DNA from: Rhodospirillales bacterium
Lineage (GTDB): Bacteria; Pseudomonadota; Alphaproteobacteria; Rhodospirillales; WMHbin7
DNA: 64,000 bases
Direction of reading: 5' to 3'
NCBI GenBank assembly: GCA_016214125.1
Contig: JACRPC010000023.1
Coordinates: 1-64,000, forward strand
Shown in pieces: positions 41,823 to 50,139 of the stretch (position 1 is its first letter; every line of letters starts with the position of its first letter). The position numbers and the translations under genes were made by a program. The notes beneath the pieces were generated by a model, which searched no databases, was not told where the DNA came from, and was given only the letters and a program-made list of their open reading frames with translations.

Positions 41823-42521
41823 ATGATCGACATACGCCCATTTGCCCGGCTGGGCTTCTTCAAGAACGAGTGGCTAGAGGCGCACCATCATTTCAGCTTC
41901 GCCGATTATTTCGATCCGGCGCGGATGGGGCATGGCGCGCTGCGGGTGTGGAACGACGACCGCATCCGCCCCGACACCGGCTTTCCGCCGCATGGCCATC
42001 GCGACATGGAGATCGTCACCTTCATCCGCGAGGGTGCCATCACCCACGAGGACGGGCTTGGCAACAAGGGCCGCACCCAAGCGGGCGACGTGCAGGTGAT
42101 GAGCGCCGGCAAGGGCATCATCCACGCCGAATACAATCGCGAGGCCGAAGACACCCTTCTGTTTCAGATCTGGATCGAAACGGCGCGCCGCTCGGCCGAA
42201 CCGCGCTGGGAAACCCGCGAATTCCCTCATGCCGAGCGCCAGGGAAAGCTTTTGGCGCTGGCCTCGGGCCGCAAGGGCGATGCCGATGCGCTTCTCATCC
42301 ATCAAGACGCCGCCGTTCTGGGCGCCAGCCTCACCGCCGGCCAGTCGCTCGCCCACGGGTTGGGAAGCCGCCTGGCCTATCTGGTTTCGACCCGGGCGCC
42401 GATCACCGTGAACGGCGCTTTGGCCCAGCCGCGGGACGGCGTCGCCGTCTCGGGCGAGGAAGCGATCGCCATCGAGGCCATGGGATCGACCGAGATCGTG
42501 CTGGTCGACGTCGCCGGCTAG
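41823..42521 (+). CDS. pirin family protein (YhaK-like bicupin)
   Basis: This 232-residue bicupin has metal ligands in FPPHGHRDMEIVTF (His, His, Glu) and a second set in GKGIIHAEYN. The C-terminal cupin lacks the metal ligands, as in YhaK and other pirins. Pirins include quercetinases and redox-sensing proteins; the function here is unknown. AAGGAGGCGGCC precedes the ATG. It is divergent from its probable LysR regulator. Confidence 0.93.
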   Translation: MIDIRPFARLGFFKNEWLEAHHHFSFADYFDPARMGHGALRVWNDDRIRPDTGFPPHGHRDMEIVTFIREGAITHEDGLGNKGRTQAGDVQVMSAGKGIIHAEYNREAEDTLLFQIWIETARRSAEPRWETREFPHAERQGKLLALASGRKGDADALLIHQDAAVLGASLTAGQSLAHGLGSRLAYLVSTRAPITVNGALAQPRDGVAVSGEEAIAIEAMGSTEIVLVDVAG

Positions 42522-42543
42522 AAGGAATTCCAATTTCGATGTC

Positions 42544-42578
42544 ATGCGCGGATTTGATCCGCGCATCCACGCCTTAAT
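42544..42578. repeat. REP-like palindrome, copy 1
   Basis: ATGCGCGGAT and ATCCGCGCAT (42544-42553, 42557-42566) form a perfect 10-bp stem with a 3-nt loop, followed by CCACGCCTT. A related pair of copies lies at 58211-58303. Another small palindrome (CCAATT-GAG-AATTGG) follows at 42588-42602. Together they look like intergenic REP-type elements, possibly acting as the pirin transcript terminator. Confidence 0.65.
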
Positions 42579-42666
42579 TCCGCAACCCCAATTGAGAATT
42601 GGCGGGGCCACGCTGGGCCATGACGACGAAATGAGGGTGGCAAGCGCACCTGAACAAGCGCCCGGC

Positions 42667-43167
42667 CTAGGGGCAGATCTTGTAATCCATGATCACGTCG
42701 GGCTTGGCCTTGGCGGCGATGGCCTGGAAGGTCTTGAAACCTTTCTTGTCGATCTGCTCGAGCTGGTTCTTGGCCTCGACGCAGGCGCGCTTGCTTAGGT
42801 AGAGATGGCGGTAATGAAGGACGATGCGGCCGTTCCAGACTTCGAGATCGGTCTTCCAGCTCTCGGGGAATTCGCGCTGAAAGGCCTTTTCCCGGGTCTC
42901 GGTGACCTTGGCGAAGTCCTTGCCGAACTTCTTGTCGATGCCCGTCCACAGCTCGAGGGTCTTCGCCGAGTAGGGCGTTTCCTCGCAGCGCCAGCCATAT
43001 TCGCGCAGGCGGATGCCCTGGCGCACCTGCTGCTCGGCGGCGTGCTCGGGTTTGGTGAAGCAGCCGCGCGCCTGGTTCTTGCCTTTGGCCTTGGCCTGCG
43101 CCCAGGCCGGCGCCGATGCCAGGACAAACGCCGCCAAGATCAGGGATGCGATCAGACGGGGGCCCAT
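42667..43167 (-). CDS. secreted protein of unknown function
   Basis: This 166-residue protein has a clear signal peptide (RLIASLILAAFVLASAPAWA) and a basic mature part with four cysteines (RGCFTKP, WRCEET, RACVEAK, YKICP at the C-terminus) that could form two disulfides. I do not recognise a family. It is translated from within the end of cobA (16-nt overlap), hence co-expressed with the cobalamin gene although nothing else links it to that pathway. Confidence 0.75.
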   Translation of the reverse strand: MGPRLIASLILAAFVLASAPAWAQAKAKGKNQARGCFTKPEHAAEQQVRQGIRLREYGWRCEETPYSAKTLELWTGIDKKFGKDFAKVTETREKAFQREFPESWKTDLEVWNGRIVLHYRHLYLSKRACVEAKNQLEQIDKKGFKTFQAIAAKAKPDVIMDYKICP

Positions 43168-43937
43168 GTCGATCCCATCGGTCGGCGCCCGATCACCATC
43201 AGGGCGGGGGTGGGTGGCAGCTCGGCCTCGGTCAGACCGCCCAATTGGCCCAGCGTGGTCACCACCACCACCTGTTCGGGCGTGGCGGCGCGTCCGACCA
43301 GCGACACCGGCTCGTCCGCCGGCCTTCCGGCCTTCATAAGCTGGCGGGCGATCTCGGCTCTTTGGCGCAGCCCCATATAGATCACCAGCACCGAGGCGCT
43401 TTGCGCCAGCGCCCGCCAATCGAAATCGGTGGGCGCCTCGCCGTCAGGGCCGTGGCCGGTGACCAGCGCCACCGCCACGCCCTCGCGGGTGGTGAGCGGC
43501 AGGCCGGCCCAGGCCAACCCGCCCAGCCCGGCACTGATGCCGGGCACCACGCGCACCACAATGCCGGCTTGCTCGAGGGCGACGGCCTCTTCCGGGCCGC
43601 GGCCGAACACGAACGGATCGCCGCCCTTCAAGCGCACCACCTTCTTGCCTTGGCGGGCCAAGGCGATCAGGCGGGCGGTGATGGAATCCTGGCGGGGCGA
43701 TTCGCGCCCGGCCCGCTTGCCGACATCGACGCGTTCGACCGCTGCGGGGATAAGATCGAAAATGCGGGCGTCGATCAGCGCGTCATGCACCACCACCTCG
43801 GCCTGTTCGAGCGCGTGGCAGGCCAGAAGGGTGAGCAGGCCGGGATCGCCCGGCCCGGCGCCGACCAGCCACACTTCGCCCGCCTTGAGGGGCGGGAAAT
43901 CCAAGCCACGAACCTTGGGCATGACGCCTTGCATCAT
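43152..43937 (-). CDS. cobA: uroporphyrinogen-III C-methyltransferase (SUMT)
   Basis: Methylates uroporphyrinogen III at C2 and C7 to give precorrin-2, the branch point to cobalamin and siroheme. The 261-residue tetrapyrrole methylase has the P-loop-like VGAGPGDPGLLTL, then VRLKGGDPFVFGRG, VPGISAG and the PLTTRE segment. It is a single domain without the CysG dehydrogenase/chelatase half, so precorrin-2 oxidation must come from another gene. The first of three close ATGs is used; GGAGAG precedes it. Confidence 0.95.
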   Translation of the reverse strand: MMQGVMPKVRGLDFPPLKAGEVWLVGAGPGDPGLLTLLACHALEQAEVVVHDALIDARIFDLIPAAVERVDVGKRAGRESPRQDSITARLIALARQGKKVVRLKGGDPFVFGRGPEEAVALEQAGIVVRVVPGISAGLGGLAWAGLPLTTREGVAVALVTGHGPDGEAPTDFDWRALAQSASVLVIYMGLRQRAEIARQLMKAGRPADEPVSLVGRAATPEQVVVVTTLGQLGGLTEAELPPTPALMVIGRRPMGSTWAPV

Positions 43938-44006
43938 CTCTCCGTTTGCCGGGCGGTCGTGAAAACCTCAATATAGGGAAACCGAAGGATATGCCAGGGG
44001 GCGGCG

Positions 44007-45056
44007 TTGGCCGAACCGCGCAAGGGATGGACCACCGGCGCTTGCGCCGCCGCTGCCGCCAAGGCGGCGGCGACGGCGCTTGTGCGCGGCCGCTTTCCCA
44101 AGCGGGTGACCATCGCCCTGCCCAAGGGCCTGACGCCGTCCTTCGCCCCGACAAAGACGCGGCTGGGCAAGGGCTGGGCCGAGGCGGGCGTGATCAAGGA
44201 TGCCGGCGACGATCCCGACGTCACCCACGGCGCGCTCATCCTGGTCCGGGTTCGCAAGGCCCAGCCCGGATCGGGGCTGGTGTGGAAGGCGGGCCAGGGG
44301 GTGGGAACCGTTACCCTGCCCGGCCTGCCGATCGCGGTCGGCGAGCCCGCCATCACGCCCGGCCCCCGGGCTCAGATCGCCCGCAATCTGCAAGGGCTGG
44401 GCGAGGATTGGGAGATCACGCTGTCGATTCCCGGCGGCGCCGAATTGGCCAAGACGACGCTCAACGGCCGGCTGGGCATCAAGGGCGGGCTGTCGATCCT
44501 GGGCACCACCGGCGTCGTCATGCCCTATTCCAACGCGGCCTGGATTCACTCCATTCATCGCGCCATCGATGTGGCGCGGGCCGGCGATCTTGCCCACATC
44601 GCGGCTTGTACCGGCGATGCCTCGGAACGGGGCGTGGCCCGGCTGCATCGCCTGCCGGCGCGGGCCCTGATCGATGTCGGCGGCTTCATGGGTCCGCTGT
44701 TCAAATATCTGTCCAGCCGCCAAGGCCGGATCGCCCGGCTGACCCTTGCCGGCGGTTTCGCCAAGATGAGCAAGCTGGCCCAGGGCGCGCTCGATCTTCA
44801 TTCCTCGAAGGCGGCCATCGATGCCGAATTCCTGGCCGATTGCCTGGCAAGGCTGGGCGCGGCCAAGGCGGTGGTCGCCAAGGCTCGGGCCTCGGAAAGC
44901 GCGGCGCGCATCCTGGTTCTGGCCGGGCGCCATCCCCTGGCGCTGGCGATCGCCAAGCAGGCCAAGGCGGTGGCGAAGGCGTATCTGCCGCCCACGACCA
45001 AGGTCGATGTGGCGCTGTTCGACCGCGCCGGACAGCTTCTCGCCCATGCCGATTAG
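44007..45056 (+). CDS. cbiD: cobalt-precorrin-5B C1-methyltransferase
   Basis: This 349-residue protein carries the CbiD N-terminal signature GWTTGACAAAA and NGRLGIKGGLSILGTTG. CbiD methylates C1 of cobalt-precorrin-5B and is specific to the oxygen-independent, cobalt-early route, replacing CobF. The start is TTG 44007 behind AGGGGG; an ATG 16 nt upstream is in another frame. It overlaps cobK by 11 nt and is divergent from cobA with a 69-bp gap that must hold both promoters. Confidence 0.95.
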   Translation: MAEPRKGWTTGACAAAAAKAAATALVRGRFPKRVTIALPKGLTPSFAPTKTRLGKGWAEAGVIKDAGDDPDVTHGALILVRVRKAQPGSGLVWKAGQGVGTVTLPGLPIAVGEPAITPGPRAQIARNLQGLGEDWEITLSIPGGAELAKTTLNGRLGIKGGLSILGTTGVVMPYSNAAWIHSIHRAIDVARAGDLAHIAACTGDASERGVARLHRLPARALIDVGGFMGPLFKYLSSRQGRIARLTLAGGFAKMSKLAQGALDLHSSKAAIDAEFLADCLARLGAAKAVVAKARASESAARILVLAGRHPLALAIAKQAKAVAKAYLPPTTKVDVALFDRAGQLLAHAD

Positions 45057-45804
45057 GGTGCTTCTGCTTGGCGGCACCGCCGAGGCGGCCGAACTGGCCG
45101 CCCGATCGGTGCGCGAGTTCGGCGCGGCGCTCGATCTCGTCACCTCCTGGGCCGGGCGGACGCAAGCGGCGCCCGATCTTCCCGGACGGCTGCGCATCGG
45201 CGGCTTCGGCGGCGCCCGCGGTTTGGCCACCTATCTTGCGGGCGAGCGGATCGCGGCGGTCATCGACGCCACCCATCCCTTCGCGGCGCGCATCTCGGCC
45301 CAGGCGCGTCAGGCCTGCGAAAGCGCGGGCGTACCGCTTCTGGCGCTCGAGCGCCCGCCCTGGCCCAAGGAGCCCGGCGATCGCTGGATCGAGGCGGATT
45401 CGCTGGCCGAGGCGGCGCGCCTCCTGCCGAATTTGGGCCGGCGCGCTTTTCTGACCGTGGGGGCGGGGGGCGTGCCGGCCTTCGCCGATGTCCAAGATGT
45501 CTGGTTTTTGGTGCGGCTGCTGGCGATGCCGGACCGGCCTTTGGCGCTGGGGCCGCACGTCGTCGTCATCGGGCGCGGCCCCTTCACGGCGGAAGCCGAG
45601 CGGACGCTGATGGCGGAGCACCGCATCGACATTCTGGTAAGCAAAGCCAGTGGCGGCGCCCCCACCCAGGCCAAGATCGCGGCGGCAAGGGATTTGGGAA
45701 TTCCGGTGCTGCTGATCCGGCGTCCGGCCGAATCCGCCTTGCGCCTCACCGGCGATCAGGTGATGGCGAAACTCAAACCGCTTTTTCCCGAAACTCGTGG
45801 CTGA
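45046..45804 (+). CDS. cobK: precorrin-6A / cobalt-precorrin-6A reductase
   Basis: This NADPH-dependent reductase of 252 residues has the CobK/CbiJ start [15 protein letters not shown], the [10 protein letters not shown] motif and [12 protein letters not shown], and late VSKASGG. It reduces the macrocycle after ring contraction. It is co-transcribed with cbiD (11-nt overlap) and overlaps the convergent cobM by 32 bp. Confidence 0.94.
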   Translation: MPIRVLLLGGTAEAAELAARSVREFGAALDLVTSWAGRTQAAPDLPGRLRIGGFGGARGLATYLAGERIAAVIDATHPFAARISAQARQACESAGVPLLALERPPWPKEPGDRWIEADSLAEAARLLPNLGRRAFLTVGAGGVPAFADVQDVWFLVRLLAMPDRPLALGPHVVVIGRGPFTAEAERTLMAEHRIDILVSKASGGAPTQAKIAAARDLGIPVLLIRRPAESALRLTGDQVMAKLKPLFPETRG

Positions 45805-46534
45805 AATCGCCCGCGTAGAGCCGGCTTTCGGCGAAGGCGCCGGGATCGAGCACTTGGCCCACCAGGATCAGCGCCGTCTTGGTGATGCCGGCCGCCTTGG
45901 CCTTCTCCTGGATGTCCGACAGGGTGCCGGTGACGATGCGCTGATCGGGCCAGCTCGCACGCTCGACGATCGCCACCGGGCCGCCCAGGCCGTAATGCGG
46001 CACCAGCGCCTTCACCACATTGGCGAGATTGGCGGCGGAAAGATGAATGGCCAGCGTCGCCTTGGAGCGCGCCAGCGCTTCGAGCGATTCGCCCTCGGGC
46101 ATCGCTGAGGAGCGGGTGGCGGTGCGGGTGAGGATCACCGTCTGGGCAAGGCCGGGCAAGGTGAGTTCGGTTTCCAGCGCGGCGGCGGCGGCGGCGAAGC
46201 TGGGCACGCCGGGCGTGACGTCGTAGGGGATGCCCAAGGCCTTCAGGCGGCGCATCTGCTCGCCGATGGCGCCGTAAAGCGAGGGATCGCCCGAATGGAC
46301 GCGCGCCACATCGTGCCCCTTGGCGTGGGCATCGTGCATCTCGGCCACGATCTGATCGAGCGTGAGCGGCGCCGTGTCGAGAACGCGGGCGCCTTGGGGC
46401 GCCTCGGCCACCACGGCGGCGGGCACCAGCGAGCCGGCGTACAGCACCACCTGGCAGGCGCGGATCAAATTGAGCCCGCGCACGGTGATCAGATCGGCCG
46501 CTCCCGGCCCGGCGCCGATGAAATGAATGGTCAT
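45773..46534 (-). CDS. cobM: precorrin-4 C11-methyltransferase
   Basis: This 253-residue SAM-dependent tetrapyrrole methylase (CobM/CbiF) adds the C11 methyl. It has [18 protein letters not shown] at the N-terminus, [31 protein letters not shown] and a family segment EGESLEALA. It is the last gene of the minus-strand methylase group, but it is cut off from that group by a GxxExxY cassette and a secreted-protein gene. Confidence 0.95.
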   Translation of the reverse strand: MTIHFIGAGPGAADLITVRGLNLIRACQVVLYAGSLVPAAVVAEAPQGARVLDTAPLTLDQIVAEMHDAHAKGHDVARVHSGDPSLYGAIGEQMRRLKALGIPYDVTPGVPSFAAAAAALETELTLPGLAQTVILTRTATRSSAMPEGESLEALARSKATLAIHLSAANLANVVKALVPHYGLGGPVAIVERASWPDQRIVTGTLSDIQEKAKAAGITKTALILVGQVLDPGAFAESRLYAGDFSHEFREKAV

Positions 46535-46561
46535 GTTTCGCGCCTTAAGGAGAAAGGATTG

Positions 46562-46591
46562 AAACGCAAAGACCGCAAAGAAGGCGCAAAG
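46562..46591. repeat. left inverted repeat of the GxxExxY cassette
   Basis: The 30-nt sequence starting AAACGCAAAGACCGCAAAGA has an inverted partner at 47004-47031 that differs by one substitution and a 2-nt gap. It is itself made of CGCAAAG-type iterations. The adjacent AGGATTG is also mirrored beside the other copy. Confidence 0.75.
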
Positions 46592-46609
46592 ATCGCTGTC
46601 ATCGGCCTC

Positions 46610-46996
46610 TCAGCCTTCCAGCCCCGAAACCACGCGCTTGATGCCATCCTTCATGCGGAGGCAATGGAAGTTCAACACGAAGCCCAATTTGTATCCCCCA
46701 AGACGCAGATAGGTCAAAAGTTGAGTCAGATGCACGGGGTGAATTTTCTCAACCGCCTTAACCTCTAGGACAACTTTATCCTCGATAAGAAGATCAACCC
46801 GAAAGCCCGCCTCGATTTGAATGCTTTCGTAGAGAAGAGGTAGGACGACTTGGCGTTTTACGCCGAGGCCTGCCCTGTCCAATTCGAAAGCGAGGCAAGC
46901 CTCATACGCACTTTCCAGCAATCCCGGCCCGAGCGCCGAATGAACTTTGATCGCACGATCGACGACGATGCGGCTGATGTCGTTTTCGCCCGCCAT
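46610..46996 (-). CDS. GxxExxY family protein (PD-(D/E)XK-like fold)
   Basis: This 128-residue protein has the eponymous G-x-x-E-x-x-Y in GPGLLESAYEACL, then GFRVDLLIEDKVVLEVKAVEKI, a nuclease-like D-x(n)-E-x-K arrangement, and HLTQLLTYLRLGGYKLGFVLNF. Function is unknown; such genes are often solitary and scattered among unrelated bacteria. Here it is bounded by inverted repeats within the cobalamin cluster. It is less GC-rich than neighbouring genes, in keeping with transfer. Confidence 0.9.
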   Translation of the reverse strand: MAGENDISRIVVDRAIKVHSALGPGLLESAYEACLAFELDRAGLGVKRQVVLPLLYESIQIEAGFRVDLLIEDKVVLEVKAVEKIHPVHLTQLLTYLRLGGYKLGFVLNFHCLRMKDGIKRVVSGLEG

Positions 46997-47003
46997 GGCG
47001 CTC

Positions 47004-47031
47004 CTTTGCGCTCTTTGCGGTCTTGGCGTTT
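47004..47031. repeat. right inverted repeat of the GxxExxY cassette
   Basis: Read on the minus strand this begins AAACGCCAAGACCGCAAAGA and mirrors the copy at 46562-46591. It ends 8 nt upstream of the GxxExxY start codon, so it would also be the gene's leader. Confidence 0.75.
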
Positions 47032-47042
47032 ATCCTATCAAT

Positions 47043-47603
47043 TTACTTCCGCGCCGCGCCCTTCAAGATGTCGAGGATCACGCCGGTCGTCTTTTCGATC
47101 AGCACCACGTCGTCGCCGACCACGGCGCGCTCGCGGTCGGCGGCCGGCTTGGCCAGCTTGCCTTCGAGATCGCCGGGCAGGGCCTGCTTGGCCAGTCCGG
47201 GCGGCAGGGTCTGGCGCTTGGCCAGTCCGGGCGGCAATTGCTCCTTTTTCGCCAGGCCGGGTGGCAGGCCGTCGCGGCCATGCTTGCCCGGATGCTTCTG
47301 GTTCGAGCGGTCGTCGTCTTGGGCGCGCTCGCGCCGGCGCTCGGCCTCGCGTTCGGCGCCAGCCTGGTCGCGGCGCGACGCGTCCTGGCCGTCCTTGTGC
47401 TTGGTGTTATCGCGGTCCTCGCCGCGCAGGCGGCGGTAATAGTCGCCGATCGCCTTTTTCTCGGCCGGGGTGAAGACAGCGTCGACGGCCGCCTGGCCTG
47501 CCTTTTTGGCGGCATCCTGGGCGGTGGTCTGGGCCAAGGCGGGCTGGGCCAAGGCGGGCTGGGCCAGAAGCAAACCAAACGCAAGGGCATAAGCAAGACG
47601 CAT
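47043..47603 (-). CDS. secreted repeat protein with LPPGLAK motifs
   Basis: This 186-residue protein has a signal peptide followed by a QPALAQPALAQ duplication (from a 15-bp DNA repeat near 47535-47570). The mature part is very hydrophilic, rich in Arg, Asp and Lys. Three LPPGLAK units recur at roughly ten-residue spacing plus a degenerate LPGDLEG. The C-terminal VVGDDVVLIEKTTGVILDILKG resembles a small RcnB/anti-sigma-like periplasmic domain. Function unknown. AAGGAG precedes the ATG. Confidence 0.78.
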   Translation of the reverse strand: MRLAYALAFGLLLAQPALAQPALAQTTAQDAAKKAGQAAVDAVFTPAEKKAIGDYYRRLRGEDRDNTKHKDGQDASRRDQAGAEREAERRRERAQDDDRSNQKHPGKHGRDGLPPGLAKKEQLPPGLAKRQTLPPGLAKQALPGDLEGKLAKPAADRERAVVGDDVVLIEKTTGVILDILKGAARK

Positions 47604-47644
47604 GGCACACTCCTTCGCTGGGGAGGACGGAAGTCTAACCAAGA

Positions 47645-49450
47645 TCAGCCGTCCTGCCTATGCTTGCCGGCGTAGCCGCGCGGCGTGAAGGTCCAGACGC
47701 GGCCACCCTGCGCCACCCGTTTGGTTTCGCTGTTGCCGATCAGCACCAGGGTCAGCATGTCGGCCTTGTCGGCGTCGAGCTGGGCCAGATCGATCACCGT
47801 CACCGTCTCCTCGGGCCGGCCGAGATTGCGCGCCAGCACCACCGGCGTCGTGGCTGGGCGTTTGGCAAGCAGGACGTCGCGGGCCTCGTTCAACAGCGTG
47901 CGCCGGGTTTTGGAAACCGGATTGTAGAGCGCCAGCGCGAAATCGCCCTCGGCGGCGGCCTTAAGCCGCGCGCGGATCATCGCCACCGGGGTGAGCAGGT
48001 CGGAAAGCGAGATCACCGCGAAATCGTGACCCAAGGGCGCGCCGGCCCGCGCCGCGGCGGCCAGGAGCGCCGAAAGGCCGGGCAGCACGGCGATGTCAAG
48101 CCGCCGCCATTCCGGCCGGGCCTCGCGCTCGATCAGTTCGAAGGCCAGGGTGGCGAGCGCGAAGATGCCGGCATCGCCCGAACAGACCAGGCAGACCGAA
48201 CGCCCCTGGCCCGCCAGATCGAGCGCCTGGCGAACCCGTTCTTCCTCATGGCCCATTTTGCCGTCGAAGCGCTTGCCCTGGGCAAGATCGCCCAGAAGAT
48301 CGAGATAAAGCCCATAGCCGACCAGGGCATCGGCCTCGATCACCGCCCTGGTCACTTCCGGGGTGCGCCAATCCTCGCGGCCGGGCCCGATGCCGATGAT
48401 CCGAAGTTTGCCCTGTGGCGTGCCTTGCAAGGCGGCGTCGATCGGGAGGGCGGCCTTGGCGATGGCGACGGTGGCGCGTTTCGATTTGGTCTTGGCGACG
48501 ATCAGGCGGGCCTCGGGGCCGGCGGCGGCGAGCGCCGCGCCTTCCGATACGCCGTGGCAGCCGATTTCACGAAAGACGATGGCCGACGGGTTGGCCAGCC
48601 GGGGCGCTTCCGATTCCAGCCGGGCCGGCGTGAAAAAGCGCAGCGGAACGCCGAAATGGCGGGCCGCCTCGTGCATCGCCGGCTCGTCGGCCTTGCGATC
48701 GACCGAGAACAGCCCGGCTAGGGCGCCCGCCGCCAGGCCATGACGATCCAACGTGTCTTGGATGAGGCCGATCATCTCGTCGGCCGAAGCGCCGCGCTCG
48801 CAGCCGATGCCCACCGCCAGCACCGGCGGGTGAAGCACCAATTCGTCGGGGCCGGGCGGCGCGGATTGGTCGGTGACGCGCACCGCATAGCGCCCGGCTT
48901 GGCCGAAGCGGGCGGGATCGAGCCAATCGGCCGAACCGGCCTCGACGATCCGGCGCACCAATTCGCCGGCCAACAGGGCGGCGGCGATCGGCTTTGCCAT
49001 TTGGGCGTTGGCGATTCGCCAGCCGGGCGGCGGATCGTCGAGCCCGAAGCCCAGCCGGGTGTCGCCCGAACCGGTGATGGCGGCCCGCCCGCCCAGCCCC
49101 CGGGCAATCGTGCGCGCCAGATCGTTGGCGCCGTGATGGCCGCCCAACAGCGGCACGGCGATCACGCCCTGGTCGTCTTCGGCCACCGCCAGCACCGGCG
49201 GCTCGGCCTGCTTGTCGGCCAGGTGGGGCGCCAAGGCGCGCATCAGGATGCCGCTGGCGCAAAAGCCAAGGATGGCGGTGCCCGACTGGAACAGCCGGCC
49301 CAGATGGGCGGCGGTCTCCGAGAAATGCTCGTCGGCGCCATCGACCCGGCCCTTGAGGCCGTGCAGTCGGGCTTGGGGAAGGAGCGCCTTCACCCGTTGG
49401 GCCAGCTTGGCGCCGTGCGCGTCCAGAGCAATCAAGGCGATCGCGGTCAT
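47645..49450 (-). CDS. cbiG-cobJ: fused cobalt-precorrin-5A hydrolase / precorrin-3B C17-methyltransferase
   Basis: This 601-residue fusion has residues about 1-345 as CbiG (IALIALDAHGAKLA; LGFCASGILMRALAP; LLGGHHGANDLA; VGIGCERGAS), which opens the lactone and releases acetaldehyde. Residues about 348-601 are CobJ/CbiH (LRIIGIGPGREDWRTPEV; VCSGDAGIFALA; VLPGLSALLAAAARAGAPLGHDFA), which contracts the ring and methylates C17. Two consecutive steps of the cobalt-early route are thus on one chain. It begins by ATGA overlap with cobI. Confidence 0.95.
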   Translation of the reverse strand: MTAIALIALDAHGAKLAQRVKALLPQARLHGLKGRVDGADEHFSETAAHLGRLFQSGTAILGFCASGILMRALAPHLADKQAEPPVLAVAEDDQGVIAVPLLGGHHGANDLARTIARGLGGRAAITGSGDTRLGFGLDDPPPGWRIANAQMAKPIAAALLAGELVRRIVEAGSADWLDPARFGQAGRYAVRVTDQSAPPGPDELVLHPPVLAVGIGCERGASADEMIGLIQDTLDRHGLAAGALAGLFSVDRKADEPAMHEAARHFGVPLRFFTPARLESEAPRLANPSAIVFREIGCHGVSEGAALAAAGPEARLIVAKTKSKRATVAIAKAALPIDAALQGTPQGKLRIIGIGPGREDWRTPEVTRAVIEADALVGYGLYLDLLGDLAQGKRFDGKMGHEEERVRQALDLAGQGRSVCLVCSGDAGIFALATLAFELIEREARPEWRRLDIAVLPGLSALLAAAARAGAPLGHDFAVISLSDLLTPVAMIRARLKAAAEGDFALALYNPVSKTRRTLLNEARDVLLAKRPATTPVVLARNLGRPEETVTVIDLAQLDADKADMLTLVLIGNSETKRVAQGGRVWTFTPRGYAGKHRQDG

Positions 49451-50139
49451 CGGGCGGATTTCCGGGCCAGGACCATGGCGAAATAGATGCCGCCCCGGGC
49501 CCGGGCCTCGGCCAAGGGCAGGATGGTTTCGCCCGCCTGGCCGGCGCGGGCGACATAGACGGCGCCTTCGGCCATGCCCAGCCGTTCGAGCACCCGAGCG
49601 ACGGTGTCGAGATGGCGGCCGACCTTGAACAGCACCGCCGAATCGGCGTGCGCCAAGCGGCGCTCCAATTCCGCTTCGGGAAGCGAGGCGGGCGCCAGCG
49701 CCACCGATCCGTCCTGGGTCGCCAGGGGAAAGCGGGCAAGCGCCGCGCAGGCCATCATCGAGGAGACGCCGGGCACGATGGTCGCCGGATGGCGATCGCC
49801 CAGCCGCTCCAAGAGATAGACGAACGAGCCATAGAGCAGCGGATCGCCCTCGCAGAGCACGCCCACCTTGCGCCCGGCCTTGAGATGGGCGTCGATCTCC
49901 TGGGCCGCCCGGTCATAGGCGTCGAAGGCCGGGGTGTGGGCCGGGCTCATCGGCATGCGGATGGGAATCTCGATCGCGCCCGCCGGGATATGTGCCGCGG
50001 CAATCCGCCTAGCCAGGCTCTCGCCCTCCAAAGGCGCCGGATAGGCCAGCACCGGAAGCTGGGCGATCAGCCGCGCCGCCTTGAGCGTGATCAGCTCCGG
50101 ATCGCCTGGGCCGACGCCAATGCCGTAAAACTCAGTCAC
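49447..50139 (-). CDS. cobI: precorrin-2 C20-methyltransferase
   Basis: This tetrapyrrole methylase of about 230 residues (CobI/CbiL) begins VTEFYGIGVGPGDPELITLKA and contains LCEGDPLLYGSF and VPGVSSMMACAAL. The start GTG 50139 is favoured by GGGGAG just upstream and by overlap with the cobL stop (GTGACTGA); an ATG 15 nt earlier is possible. It acts on (cobalt-)precorrin-2 to make the trimethylated intermediate. Confidence 0.94.
   Translation of the reverse strand: MTEFYGIGVGPGDPELITLKAARLIAQLPVLAYPAPLEGESLARRIAAAHIPAGAIEIPIRMPMSPAHTPAFDAYDRAAQEIDAHLKAGRKVGVLCEGDPLLYGSFVYLLERLGDRHPATIVPGVSSMMACAALARFPLATQDGSVALAPASLPEAELERRLAHADSAVLFKVGRHLDTVARVLERLGMAEGAVYVARAGQAGETILPLAEARARGGIYFAMVLARKSAR

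Noticed and set aside
43152-43937. CysG-type siroheme synthase
   Set aside because: Only the methyltransferase domain is present; there is no N-terminal dehydrogenase/ferrochelatase half.
43938-44006. Cobalamin riboswitch upstream of cobA/cbiD
   Set aside because: The 69-bp gap is too short for a B12 riboswitch and no B12-box-like sequence is visible; none was seen before cbiX, cbiB or cobB either.
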